Shown: positions 52,488 to 61,671 of the stretch, piece after piece
Position numbering within the stretch: position 1 is the stretch's first letter
Layout of the letters: every line of letters begins with the position of its first letter
NCBI RefSeq assembly: GCF_022271405.1
Contig: NZ_JAJNAL010000029.1
Span: 1-64,000 of the forward strand
From: Rhodopseudomonas infernalis
GTDB lineage: Bacteria > Pseudomonadota > Alphaproteobacteria > Rhizobiales > Xanthobacteraceae
Length of the DNA stretch: 64,000 nt
Reading direction: 5' to 3'
Position numbers and translations under genes: made by a program
Notes under the pieces: model-generated
What the model saw: the letters and a program-made list of their open reading frames with translations, nothing else
Told to the model about the DNA's origin: nothing
The model's database searches: none

Positions 52488-53705
52488 TTAGTCCAGCGTT
52501 CCGAGCGGCTTGGTGGCCGCGGCGCGGGCGAATTTTTTCAGTCCCATCGGCTTGCCGAACAAATAGCCCTGCACAAGGTCGAAGCCGAGCTCATGCGCCG
52601 CGATGTAGTCGGAGCGGCTCTCGATTCCGGTCGCGGTGCAGCGTGCGCCATAGTCGACGGCGAGGTCGACGATCCGCTTGCACACCGAGCGCTTCAGCCG
52701 GTCGTCCGCGCAGCCCGTGACGAAGGCGCGGTCGACCTTCAGTTCGACGAACGGAAACGCGTCGCGCGATATCAGATGGGGCCAGTCGGCACCGACCTTG
52801 TCGACCGCGATCGCGACATTGTGCAGCCGCAGGTTCTGGGCCGTCTCGATCATCGCATCGAGATGCTGCGCCACTTCCGTGGCGTCGACCTCGACGATCA
52901 GCCCGCCGAACGCCGGATGCCGCGGCATCCAGGCGCAGAGATCCTCGACCGCCTGCGCGTCGAGCAGGAATTTTGCAGGCAGGTTGATCGACAGATCGAC
53001 CGGACCATGATGGTCCAGCAGATAGCGCCAATCCGCCACGGCGCGAGCGACCACGAACTCGGACAGCGCGCGAAAATTCGGATCGTTGTGGTCCGGCAGG
53101 AACGCCGCCGGCACGACGACGCCCCAGCTCGGGTGCCGCATCCGCACCAGCGCCTCGGCGCCGCACGGCGTCAGCGACCGGGCGTCGAGCTTGCGTTGGT
53201 ACCAAAGCTCGAGCCAGCCGGTCTTCAGCGCTTCTGCCACATCGACTTCGGGCTGCGGCGCCGGCTGCTGCGGCAGCAGCGGTGCGATGCACTCGCGCAG
53301 CATGCGGGCGCTGAACGGCGTCGACAGCGGCGGCAGCATGGTCAGACCGCGCTCCAGGCCATGGTGCAGAATGGCGCGCTGCGCGATGGTCTCGCGCGCC
53401 GAAATCAGCATGACGCTTCCGCGAAAGCCGGCATTGCAAGCGACGTCGATGATCCTCGCTGCCTCGACGCCGTCGACCGATGAGCCGATCACCAGCAGGT
53501 CCGGCTGCTGATCGGCGATCCGCGTCGGCAATTCCTCGGCGTTGCCGCACTCACCGGTGACGAAGCGCAGCTCTTCCAGCGTGTCGGCCAGAAACGCCCG
53601 CAGATGCGGCTTGCCGTCGACGATACACGCGCGCGGCGACACCTTGCGGCGTCCGAACGCAGCATTGACCGCATGTTCCTGTATATCGATGGTGGTGATC
53701 GTCAT
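52488..53705 (-). CDS. EAL-domain protein with degenerate receiver and partly degenerate EAL site
   Basis: This 405-residue protein has an N-terminal receiver-like fold (about 20-145) in which the phosphorylated Asp is missing (DLLVIGSS in place of DLLVLD-type text). A C-terminal EAL domain follows (about 155-400). GAEALVRMRHP keeps the ExLxR signature, and INLPAKF and IVEVDATEV keep Asn and Glu. The metal-binding DDFG motif, however, reads DKVGADWP, and LKVDRAFV retains Lys-Asp. The usual last Glu motif is also altered (TATGIES). Loss of the second Asp suggests weak or no c-di-GMP hydrolysis; it may bind c-di-GMP or a protein instead. No GGDEF domain is present. Confidence 0.88.
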   Translation of the reverse strand: MTITTIDIQEHAVNAAFGRRKVSPRACIVDGKPHLRAFLADTLEELRFVTGECGNAEELPTRIADQQPDLLVIGSSVDGVEAARIIDVACNAGFRGSVMLISARETIAQRAILHHGLERGLTMLPPLSTPFSARMLRECIAPLLPQQPAPQPEVDVAEALKTGWLELWYQRKLDARSLTPCGAEALVRMRHPSWGVVVPAAFLPDHNDPNFRALSEFVVARAVADWRYLLDHHGPVDLSINLPAKFLLDAQAVEDLCAWMPRHPAFGGLIVEVDATEVAQHLDAMIETAQNLRLHNVAIAVDKVGADWPHLISRDAFPFVELKVDRAFVTGCADDRLKRSVCKRIVDLAVDYGARCTATGIESRSDYIAAHELGFDLVQGYLFGKPMGLKKFARAAATKPLGTLD

Positions 53706-53923
53706 CGCCGTCGTCCCCCCGTTACCCACGCGGTTTTACGGGACGGAACGAGCTGGAATTATGGTTTTGCTCCTTAACCCACATGTACAGAGAGGTAGGG
53801 TTAAACGGGCGAATGCTATTTAAATTGCAATGACCGGGAACACATTGAATGTGGGGTAGGTCCCGGACAGGGCCTTACATCATCCGCTGCATCGAAGTTC
53901 TCTTTAGTACACACACGGAGACT

Positions 53924-53956
53924 GGCGCTCGCGGCAACACAAGCATCGCGAGCGCC
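53924..53956. other. Perfect 10-bp hairpin near the end of the TctC-like gene
   Basis: GGCGCTCGCG (53924-53933) and CGCGAGCGCC (53947-53956) enclose a 13-nt loop. No U-tract follows on either strand. It lies 30 bp past the stop of the minus-strand binding-protein gene and may protect that RNA end or assist termination. Confidence 0.55.
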
Positions 53957-53986
53957 TATTGAGGCGCGATGAGTTGTCGGCTGCGC

Positions 53987-54994
53987 TTATTGCGGCTCGA
54001 TCTTGGCGAACTTCGCCACCTTGCCCCATTTGTCGATCTCGGCCTGCACGAAGCGCTGCATGTCGCCGGGCGAGCCGCCGACCGGATCGGCGCCGAGCTT
54101 GCGCAGCCGCGCGGTGCCTTCTTCGGTCTTGATGTATTTCTCGACGCTGGCGTTGAGCTTGGCGATGATGTCCGGCGAGGTCTTGGCCGGTGCGCCGATC
54201 GTGAACCACGCCGCGGCGTCGTAGCCGGGCACGCCGGCTTCGGCGATGGTCGGCAGATCCGGCAGCAGCGGCCAGCGCGCCGCGGTCGACACCGCGATCG
54301 CCCGGATCGAGCCGGCATCGGCGTGCGGCTGCGACGCCGGCAGATTGTCGATGGTGAGATGAACGCGGCCCGCCATCAGGTCGGTCAGCATCGGCGCCGA
54401 GCCCTTGTACGGCACGTGCGTCATCTGCACGTCGGCCATCGACTTGAACAATTCGGTCGAGACATGCGCGGTCGAGCCGAGCCCCGGCGTGCCGTAGAAC
54501 AGCTCGCCTGGCTTCGACTTTGCGTAGGCGATCAGTTCGGCGACGCTCTTCACCGGCAGCGAATTGGTGACCGAGAACAAATTCGGCACCTTGGCGATGA
54601 TGATCACCGGCGCGATGTCCTTGACCTGGTCATAGGCCAGCGTCTTGAACACGAACTGATTGATCGCGTGCGTGCCGGGCGTGCCGACGATGAAGGTGTA
54701 GCCGTCGGGCTCCGACTTGGCGACGAACTCGGCCGCGATGTTGCCGCCGGCGCCGGCCTTGTTTTCGACGATGAATTGCTGGCCGTATTCTTCCGACATC
54801 TTCTGCGCCACCAGCCGGGCCAGAATATCGGTGGTGCCGCCGGCCGCGAACGGCACGACGAATTTCACCGGCCGGCCCGGCCACGTATCAGCACGCACCA
54901 CGCTTGGTAGAAGCGGCAGCGTGCCCAGAGCGGCGGCACCGCGCAGCAGGCTGCGGCGGCTGGGACGGAACGGCGGGCGAGTCGAAGACGACAT
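53987..54994 (-). CDS. TctC/Bug-family substrate-binding protein (orphan)
   Basis: This 335-residue periplasmic receptor of the tripartite tricarboxylate family has an N-terminal Tat-type signal (SRRSLLRGAAALGTLPLLP) and the family pattern WPGRPVKFVVPFAAGGTTDI. ENKAGAGGNIAAEFVAKSEP and AHVPYKG-type text (MTHVPYKGSAP) follow. Bug proteins bind carboxylates or other small organics. No tctA or tctB genes are nearby, so it must work with a membrane unit encoded elsewhere or serve as a sensor. GAGGGA precedes ATG 54994. Confidence 0.92.
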   Translation of the reverse strand: MSSSTRPPFRPSRRSLLRGAAALGTLPLLPSVVRADTWPGRPVKFVVPFAAGGTTDILARLVAQKMSEEYGQQFIVENKAGAGGNIAAEFVAKSEPDGYTFIVGTPGTHAINQFVFKTLAYDQVKDIAPVIIIAKVPNLFSVTNSLPVKSVAELIAYAKSKPGELFYGTPGLGSTAHVSTELFKSMADVQMTHVPYKGSAPMLTDLMAGRVHLTIDNLPASQPHADAGSIRAIAVSTAARWPLLPDLPTIAEAGVPGYDAAAWFTIGAPAKTSPDIIAKLNASVEKYIKTEEGTARLRKLGADPVGGSPGDMQRFVQAEIDKWGKVAKFAKIEPQ

Positions 54995-55280
54995 GCAGAT
55001 TTCCCTCAGATGCGAGCAGCGAACGACAGAGACAGCCCGCGGCGGAGCGCGGGCTGGCGGTGAGTGTCTGAACGGCGATTGCAACATCATGGTCGCGGCT
55101 CGCCGGCTCCCGGCAAACAGGAGCGGCAAGCGACGGCGTGGCGCGCTGTGCGGCGGCCATCATGGACGTTCTCCCGGTCAGACCGGCCTCTTGGTGGGCC
55201 GGTGCGGACCGCAGACTACGCGGTCGCGCGCAATGTGACCAGCCTGCTCGGCGTGCGGGAGCCGAGAAGCCTCGGGGCGA

Positions 55281-56888
55281 CTATCGGCTGATCAGTCCGG
55301 GACGTCCGGCTTCCACCACCAGGGTCTGCGCGGTGCGGACCGGCTGCCCCGGCGTCGCGGTGCTGTCGACGGTGCGGAAATCGGCCTGCCATTGCGCTGG
55401 CGTGACGGTGTGACGGGTATAGCCGCGCTTGTCGCTGAAGAACTTCACATGCGGGTTGTTGCGCAGCATCGTGGCGCGGTCGGCGTCCGTGGCCGGGCCG
55501 TCGCCGAACGACGAGATCGAGGTCGACAGGAACTCCACGCCGAAGCACGGCGAGGCCGGGTCGCGCCAGTCGCGGCGCAACTCCATCGCGAGCGCCCGGT
55601 GCAGGTCGCCGGTCAGCACCACCGGGTTGGCGATCCCGGCCGCCTCCAGCATCGCGGTCACGCGCGCGCGTCCGGCCGTGGCGCCGTTCCAGGTATCGAG
55701 ATCGATGATCGGCGCTGCGGTCTCCTTGACGAACGGAAAGCCCCGCCAGTCGAACTGCGCGAACATCACCTGCTGGGCCAGGACCTGCCATGTCGCCTTG
55801 CCCTGCTTCAGCCGCTCGGCGAGCCATTGCTCCTGCGCGGAGCCCAGCATGGTGCGGCTCTCGTCATCGGCCTCGGCGCAGCCGGCCAGGAAGCCGTCGC
55901 CGCAGGGCTGGCGCGAGCGATATTGCCGCGTATCCAGCACCGCGACATCGAGCAGCGAACCGAAGCGGAAGCCCCGATAGGCGCGGACATCCGGCCCGCG
56001 CGGAAGCTGCGCGCGCCGCACCGGCATGTGTTCGTACCAGGCTTGCAGCGCCATCGCCCGGCGAAACAGGAAGGCGTCCGCGGGCGTGCGCTTGGGGTCG
56101 CTGTCGGCGGCCCAGTTGTTGGCGAACTCGTGGTCGTCGAAGCTGGGCAGGAACGGGCAGGAGGCGTGCGCGGCCTGCAGGTCGGCGTCGGTCTTGTACA
56201 GCGCGTAGCGGCGGCGATAGTCGGTCAGCGTGAAGCAGGCCGGAAAATCCGCCGGCATGGTGCGCGGCGCCGGCTGCTTGTCGCGGCCGGTCACCTCGGT
56301 GTGGGCGTATTCGTAGATGTAGTCGCCATAGTGGAAGACGAAATCGAGCTTGTCGTCGGCGATCGCGCGCCACGCGGTGTAGTAGCCGTCCTCCCAGCGC
56401 TGGCAGCCGGCCGCCGCGAAGCGGATCTGCGACAGCGAGTCGCCGGCCGCCGGCAGCGTGCGGGCGCGGCCGATCGGACTCTCCGCGCCGCCGGCGCGGA
56501 AGCGATAGAAGTAATCGCGGCCCGGCGCCAGACCCTCGATCTCGGCATGGACGGAGTGGGCGAGTTCGAGCCGCGCGATTTCGGAGACGGTGCGAACGAT
56601 GCGGGTCATCGCCGGATCGTCGGCGATTTCGACGCTGACCTCGACGGGCTGACTGCTCATGCCGCCGCGCGCCTTGAGCGGCTCCGGCGCGAGCCGGGTC
56701 CACAGCACGAAGCCGTCCGGCGCCGGATCGCCGGAGGCGACGCCGAGCGTGAACGGATCGGATTTGAAGGCGACGCCGGAGGGTTCGGCGGCGCGCGCCG
56801 GCAGCGCGCCGATCACACCGGCGCCGAGGGCACCGCGCAGCAGGCTGCGGCGGTCGAGCGATAGAAACGGGGAGGGCTGGCGGAGCAT
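55281..56888 (-). CDS. phoD: PhoD-type alkaline phosphatase
   Basis: This 535-residue Tat-exported phosphodiesterase/alkaline phosphatase begins DRRSLLRGALGAGVIGALPA (twin-arginine signal, about 12-31). An N-terminal PhoD domain (FTLGVASGDPAPDGFVLWTR) and a calcineurin-like core with FHYGDYIYEYAH, FDDHEFANNW and VVLTGDLHRAL carry the metal ligands. PhoD releases phosphate from esters and teichoic-like polymers, and is commonly induced under phosphate starvation. No clear Pho box was found by eye upstream. An extension to 56936 is open but unsupported. Confidence 0.93.
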   Translation of the reverse strand: MLRQPSPFLSLDRRSLLRGALGAGVIGALPARAAEPSGVAFKSDPFTLGVASGDPAPDGFVLWTRLAPEPLKARGGMSSQPVEVSVEIADDPAMTRIVRTVSEIARLELAHSVHAEIEGLAPGRDYFYRFRAGGAESPIGRARTLPAAGDSLSQIRFAAAGCQRWEDGYYTAWRAIADDKLDFVFHYGDYIYEYAHTEVTGRDKQPAPRTMPADFPACFTLTDYRRRYALYKTDADLQAAHASCPFLPSFDDHEFANNWAADSDPKRTPADAFLFRRAMALQAWYEHMPVRRAQLPRGPDVRAYRGFRFGSLLDVAVLDTRQYRSRQPCGDGFLAGCAEADDESRTMLGSAQEQWLAERLKQGKATWQVLAQQVMFAQFDWRGFPFVKETAAPIIDLDTWNGATAGRARVTAMLEAAGIANPVVLTGDLHRALAMELRRDWRDPASPCFGVEFLSTSISSFGDGPATDADRATMLRNNPHVKFFSDKRGYTRHTVTPAQWQADFRTVDSTATPGQPVRTAQTLVVEAGRPGLISR

Positions 56889-56989
56889 GGCAGATTCCAA
56901 TTCCGGCCGGCGAAGCTTGGTCGCGACGAGAACCAACAGGAGGGGTGACCGCCGAGCTTAGCGCGGCTTCATGAAGCCGCAGCGACAAT

Positions 56990-58273
56990 CTACTCGGCGG
57001 GCGCCGTCGGCGCCAGCGCGGGCGGCGGTGCCGGCTGCTCCGTATCCGGGCGGGTTTCCGGCATCAGCAGCAGGAATAGTGCGAGCCCCGCGGCGGCGAT
57101 CGTGGCGAGCGTCAGGAACGCTGCGCTGTAACCGGTTGACACCACGATCAGGCCGGCGACCGCGGTCGACAGCGCGCCGCCGAGCCCCGCGGCGGTCGCA
57201 ATCGCGCCCTGGCTGACATTGAAGCGCCCAGTGCCACGGGTGAGGTCGGCCACTACCAGCGGAAACAGCGCGCCGAAAATGCCGGCGCCGACGCCGTCGA
57301 GCAGTTGCACGCCGACCAGCCAATACGGATTGTCCGACAGCGGATAGAGCGCGCCGCGCAGCGCCAGTACGCCGAGCGCCACCGCGAAGATCGGCTTGCG
57401 CCCCCACACGTCGGCCTTGTTGCCGACCAGCGCCGCCACCGGCACCATCACCAGCTGGGCGGCGACGATACACACCGACATCAGCGTGGTGCCGAGATTC
57501 TTGTTCACCAGCGCCAGCTTCTGCCCGACCAGCGGCAGCATCGCGGCGTTGGCGAAGTGAAACAGCACGGTGGCGCCGGCGAAGATCAGCAGCGGCCGGC
57601 AGGTCAGCAGCACCTTGAAGCCGGACGGCTGCTCGTCGTGCGCGGTCTGCGCCGAGCCTGTGGCTGGCGCCTCTGCGCTGTCGAGGCCGCGCGCCATGTG
57701 ATCGTCGATTGCCGATGCGGGGATCGACAACGTCGCGAAGATGCTGGCGACCGCCATCGCCGACATCAGCCAGAACACCACCACCGGCCCGAAGAAATAG
57801 GCCGACACGCCGGCGAGCAGTGCGGCGGTGGCATTGCCGGCATGGTTGAACGCCTCGTTACGCCCGGTGCGCCGCGCGAAGGCGCGCGGGCCGACGATGC
57901 CGAGCGTCACCGCCGCAACAGCGGGTGCGAAGATAGCGCCGGCCGCGCCGGCCAGCGCCTGGGTGGCGGCCACGAGTTCGAAGCTTTGCAGCAGCGGCAG
58001 CGTGATCGAAGAGATCGTCACCACGATCGCGGCGGTCACCATCAGTCCACGCTTTGCGGTGGAGCGATCGATCAGTGCGCCGGCCGGCGTTTGCGCCAGG
58101 ATGCCGGCCGCGGCGGCGATCGACATCACCAGGCCGATCGAGGCTTCGTTCCAGTTCTGCACCGCCAGCAGGTAGATCGCCAGATAAGGCCCAAGCCCGT
58201 CGCGCACGTCGGCGAGGAAGAAGTTGAGTGCGTCGAGCGACCGCTGCACGTTCGGCTTTGGGGAAGACGGCAC
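56990..58273 (-). CDS. MFS transporter, 12 helices
   Basis: This 427-residue inner-membrane transporter has about 12 helices and MFS loop motifs (GALIDRSTAKRGLMV and GNKADVWGRKPIF). A proline-rich tail ends the protein. It starts with GTG at 58273 behind GAGGTCC. It looks like an export-type MFS, but the substrate cannot be told. A small palindrome (GCGGCTT-CATG-AAGCCGC, 56963-56980) follows the stop. Confidence 0.88.
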   Translation of the reverse strand: MPSSPKPNVQRSLDALNFFLADVRDGLGPYLAIYLLAVQNWNEASIGLVMSIAAAAGILAQTPAGALIDRSTAKRGLMVTAAIVVTISSITLPLLQSFELVAATQALAGAAGAIFAPAVAAVTLGIVGPRAFARRTGRNEAFNHAGNATAALLAGVSAYFFGPVVVFWLMSAMAVASIFATLSIPASAIDDHMARGLDSAEAPATGSAQTAHDEQPSGFKVLLTCRPLLIFAGATVLFHFANAAMLPLVGQKLALVNKNLGTTLMSVCIVAAQLVMVPVAALVGNKADVWGRKPIFAVALGVLALRGALYPLSDNPYWLVGVQLLDGVGAGIFGALFPLVVADLTRGTGRFNVSQGAIATAAGLGGALSTAVAGLIVVSTGYSAAFLTLATIAAAGLALFLLLMPETRPDTEQPAPPPALAPTAPAE

Positions 58274-58429
58274 GCGGACCTCTGGGGTGCGACAAAAAGT
58301 ACGCCAGCAACCCTTCAGCTTTCAATCTGGTTCCGCGCCTTCGCCTTGGTATTGCCGATTTCTCTGGTTGACCGCGACGTTTTGCCCGTTCAATTTCCGC
58401 GCTAAGCAACTCAGGGGAGAAATTCGTTC

Positions 58430-59374
58430 ATGAAGGCCAGTTTTTTCGCCATCGTGGCGGCTGCGGCGGTGGTTGTCGCTCCGCCGGCTCACGCGCAGCA
58501 GTTCGTCAACGTGCTGACCGGCGGTACCTCGGGAGTATATTACCCGCTCGGTGTCGCCATCTCCAAGATCTACGGCGAGAAAATCCCGAACGTCAAAGCG
58601 CAGGTGCAGGCCACCAAAGCGTCGGTCGAGAACCTCAATCTGCTGCAGCAGGGCCGCGGCGAGATCGCCTTCACGCTGGGTGACTCGCTGAAGGCTGCCT
58701 GGGAAGGCGACACCGAAGCCGGCTTCAAGGCCAAGCTCGACAAGCTGCGCGTGATCGGCGCGATCTACCCGAACTACATCCAGATCGTCGCCACCGCGGA
58801 ATCCGGCATCAAGACGCTCGCCGATCTGAAGGGCAAGAGCCTGTCGGTCGGCGCGCCGAAATCCGGCACTGAGCTCAATTCGCGCGCGATCCTCAAGGCC
58901 GCCGGGATGGACTACAAGGATCTCGGCAAGGTCGAGTACCTGCCGTTCGCCGAGTCGGTCGACCTGATGAAGAACCGCCAGCTCGCTGCCACCCTGCAGT
59001 CCGCCGGCCTCGGCGTCGCCTCGCTGAAGGACCTGTCGAACTCGTCGGCCATCACTGTCGTCGCGGTGCCCAAGGAGGTCGTGGACAAGATCGGACCGCC
59101 GTTCATCGCGACGACCATTCCGGCCAAGACCTATTCGGGCCAGGACCAGGACGTTCCGACCGCCGCGGTGGTCAACTATCTGGTGACCTCGACCGCGGTG
59201 TCGGACGATCTCGCTTATCAGATGACCAAGCTGATCTACGAGAACCTGCCGGAACTGGCGAGCTCCCATGCCGCCGGCCGCGAGATCAAGCTGGAAGCCG
59301 CCGCCACCGGAAGCCCGGTCCCACTGCATCCCGGCGCCATCAAGTACTTCAAGGAAAAGGGCGTGCTGAAGTAA
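58430..59374 (+). CDS. TAXI-family TRAP transporter substrate receptor
   Basis: This 314-residue periplasmic receptor has a cleavable signal (about 1-22, ending PPAHAQ) and the TAXI hallmarks VLTGGTSGVYYPLGVAISKI and LSVGAPKSGTELNSRAIL. The late PVPLHPGAIKYFKEKG is typical of the C-terminus. TAXI proteins bring organic acids such as glutamate, 2-oxoglutarate or others to a TRAP permease; the ligand here is unknown. GGGGAG lies before the ATG. A family A repeat separates it from the permease gene. Confidence 0.94.
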   Translation: MKASFFAIVAAAAVVVAPPAHAQQFVNVLTGGTSGVYYPLGVAISKIYGEKIPNVKAQVQATKASVENLNLLQQGRGEIAFTLGDSLKAAWEGDTEAGFKAKLDKLRVIGAIYPNYIQIVATAESGIKTLADLKGKSLSVGAPKSGTELNSRAILKAAGMDYKDLGKVEYLPFAESVDLMKNRQLAATLQSAGLGVASLKDLSNSSAITVVAVPKEVVDKIGPPFIATTIPAKTYSGQDQDVPTAAVVNYLVTSTAVSDDLAYQMTKLIYENLPELASSHAAGREIKLEAAATGSPVPLHPGAIKYFKEKGVLK

Positions 59375-59392
59375 TTGCTGCTCACGAAGGGT

Positions 59393-59467
59393 GTCATGGC
59401 CGGGCTTGACCCGGCCATCCATCTTTCTCGGAAGAAGATGGATGCGCGGGACAAGCCCGCGCATGAC
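59393..59467. repeat. REP-like dispersed palindrome, family A, inside the TRAP operon
   Basis: GTCATGGCCGGGCTTGACCC and GGGACAAGCCCGCGCATGAC enclose about 35 bp between the receptor and the permease genes. Such elements inside operons often stabilise the upstream messenger part, which would raise receptor over permease levels. Confidence 0.85.
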
Positions 59468-59523
59468 CTTCGAGAGTGGGGCGGCGGCTGCACATAGTCA
59501 GCGCGCCAAGGGAGCAATCATCG

Positions 59524-61647
59524 ATGCTGCAGCCGGAAACCACCGTCGACCACAAGCCGGACCCGGTCAAAGTCGAGTTCGACAATTTCGAGCACGGCTT
59601 CCCGCCCGGTTTCGGGCCGCGCGGCTGGCGGCATCTCGCCTATGGCGTGGCGATCGCCTTCGCGGTTTTCCAGCTCGTCATCGCGGCCTGGAACGTGCTG
59701 CCGAGCCAGGTGGTGCGCGGCGTGCATGTCGGCTTCCTCATCCTGCTCACGTTCGGCCTGATCGGCAACTTCACCGCCCGGACCGATTTCGGCCGCGCGG
59801 TTGCCTGGATCGTCGGCGCGCTGGGATTTCTGTGCGGGCTTTACCAGTGGATCTTCTATGCCGACCTGATCGCGCGCGACGGTGACCCGACGCATCTCGA
59901 TCTCGCGGTCGGCACGCTGCTGGCGGTGCTGATTTTCGAGGGCACACGCCGGCTGATGGGTCCCGCATTGCCGATTATGTGCGGCGTGTGTCTGCTGTAC
60001 TGGTTCTTCGGCCAATATCTGCCGGCGCCGTTCAACCATCGCGGTTATGACTTCGACCAGGTCGTCACCCATCTGTCGTTCGGCACCGAAGGCTTCTACG
60101 GCGTGCCGATCTACGTGTCGGCGACTTACATTTTCCTCTTCATCCTGTTCGGCTCGTTCCTGGAGCGCGCCGGCATGATCCAGTTGTTCACCGACGTGTC
60201 GCTCGGTCTGTTCGGCCGCAGCCGCGGCGGTCCCGCCAAGGTCGCGGTGTTCGCCTCGGGCATGATGGGCACGATCTCCGGCTCCGGCGTCGCCAACGTC
60301 GTCACCGTCGGCCAGTTCACGATCCCGCTGATGATCAAGTTCGGCTACCGGCGCGCGTTCGCGGCCGGCGTCGAAGCCACCGCTTCGATGGGCGGCCAGA
60401 TCATGCCGCCTGTGATGGGCGCGGTCGCCTTCATCATGGCGGAGACGCTCGGCGTCGATTACTCGGTGGTCGTCAAGGCCGCGGTGATCCCGGCTTTCCT
60501 GTACTTCGCCTCGGCGTTCTGGATGGTGCATCTCGAAGCCGGCAAGCACGGCCTGGTCGGGATGAAGGCATCCGAGATCCCGAGCGCCTGGAGGGCCGCG
60601 GTCGAACGCTGGTACCTGATCCTGCCGCTGGCCGCCCTGGTGTTCATGCTGTTCGAGGGCTTCACGCCGCTCTACGCCGGCTCGATGGGGCTGGCGCTGA
60701 CCGTTGCGTTGATCCTCGGCGCCTCGATCGTGCACGGCCTTTCCAATCAGGTGCTGCGCTACGTGTTCTGGATCGGGCTGGCGCTGGTGGTCGGCGCGGT
60801 GTCGCGCAACGGGCTCGACATCATGCGCATCGTGCTGATCGTCGCGGCGCTGATCGCCATCACGGCCTTCACTCGCGGCGGCCGCGCCACGCTGGTGGCG
60901 TGCCGCGACTCGCTCGCCGACAGCGCCAAGTCGGCGCTCACCGTCGGCATGGCCTGCGCGATCGTCGGCACCATCATCGGCATGATGACCCAGACCGGCG
61001 TCGGCACGGTGTTCGGCAGCTGGGTGATCGGGCTCGGCGAGAAAAGCCTGTTCCTGGCGCTGATCATGACGATGCTGCTGTCGATCCTGCTCGGCACCGG
61101 CATCCCGACGATCCCGACCTACATCATCACCGCGGCGCTGGCGGCGCCGGCGCTCGCCAAGCTCGGCGTGCCGCTGCTCGTCAGCCACATGTTCGCGTTC
61201 TACTACGGCATCATGGCGGACCTGTCGCCGCCGGTGGCGCTGGCCGCACTCGCGGCGGCGCCGATCGCCCGCGAGAATCCCGACAAGATCGGCTGGGAGG
61301 CGATGCGGATCGCGATCGCCGGCTACGTCATTCCGTTCATCGCGGTGTACTCGCCTGCGCTGATGCTGCAGCCCGGCGACCCGATGGCGGCACAAATCGG
61401 CTTCTACGGCGCCGTCGTCTACGCGACGCTCAAGGCGCTGATCGCGATCGCGCTGTTCGGCATGGTGGCGATCGGCTTCCTGTACACGCGGATGAGCGTG
61501 CTCGAACGCGTCGTCGCCTTTGCGGCTTCGATCTGCCTGCTCGGCGAATTCGCCTACAGCGACTATGTCGGCTTCATCGTCGCCGCGCTGGTCGTCGCCT
61601 GGCAGTGGCGGCAGCGTCCGCCGCGCGACGCGGTGGCGACTGCGTGA
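59524..61647 (+). CDS. TRAP transporter fused permease (DctQM, TAXI type)
   Basis: This 707-residue inner-membrane protein joins the four-helix DctQ-type part (about 35-170) to the large DctM-type part (about 190-640). DctM motifs are SGSGVANVVTVGQFTIP, ASMGGQIMPPVMGAVAFIMAE (given by type) and GTGIPTIPTYIITAAL. A short helical tail of about 60 residues ends it. It carries solute with sodium or protons. AAGGGAG precedes ATG 59524. Receptor, permease and DUF1850 form one operon. Confidence 0.94.
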   Translation: MLQPETTVDHKPDPVKVEFDNFEHGFPPGFGPRGWRHLAYGVAIAFAVFQLVIAAWNVLPSQVVRGVHVGFLILLTFGLIGNFTARTDFGRAVAWIVGALGFLCGLYQWIFYADLIARDGDPTHLDLAVGTLLAVLIFEGTRRLMGPALPIMCGVCLLYWFFGQYLPAPFNHRGYDFDQVVTHLSFGTEGFYGVPIYVSATYIFLFILFGSFLERAGMIQLFTDVSLGLFGRSRGGPAKVAVFASGMMGTISGSGVANVVTVGQFTIPLMIKFGYRRAFAAGVEATASMGGQIMPPVMGAVAFIMAETLGVDYSVVVKAAVIPAFLYFASAFWMVHLEAGKHGLVGMKASEIPSAWRAAVERWYLILPLAALVFMLFEGFTPLYAGSMGLALTVALILGASIVHGLSNQVLRYVFWIGLALVVGAVSRNGLDIMRIVLIVAALIAITAFTRGGRATLVACRDSLADSAKSALTVGMACAIVGTIIGMMTQTGVGTVFGSWVIGLGEKSLFLALIMTMLLSILLGTGIPTIPTYIITAALAAPALAKLGVPLLVSHMFAFYYGIMADLSPPVALAALAAAPIARENPDKIGWEAMRIAIAGYVIPFIAVYSPALMLQPGDPMAAQIGFYGAVVYATLKALIAIALFGMVAIGFLYTRMSVLERVVAFAASICLLGEFAYSDYVGFIVAALVVAWQWRQRPPRDAVATA

Positions 61648-61671
61648 GCCGCGCGCCGTGAGGCTTGCGCA

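Noticed and set aside
54995-55280. Short leader peptide with cysteines before the TctC-like gene
   Set aside because: Several overlapping short frames exist but none has a ribosome site or a conserved-looking sequence.
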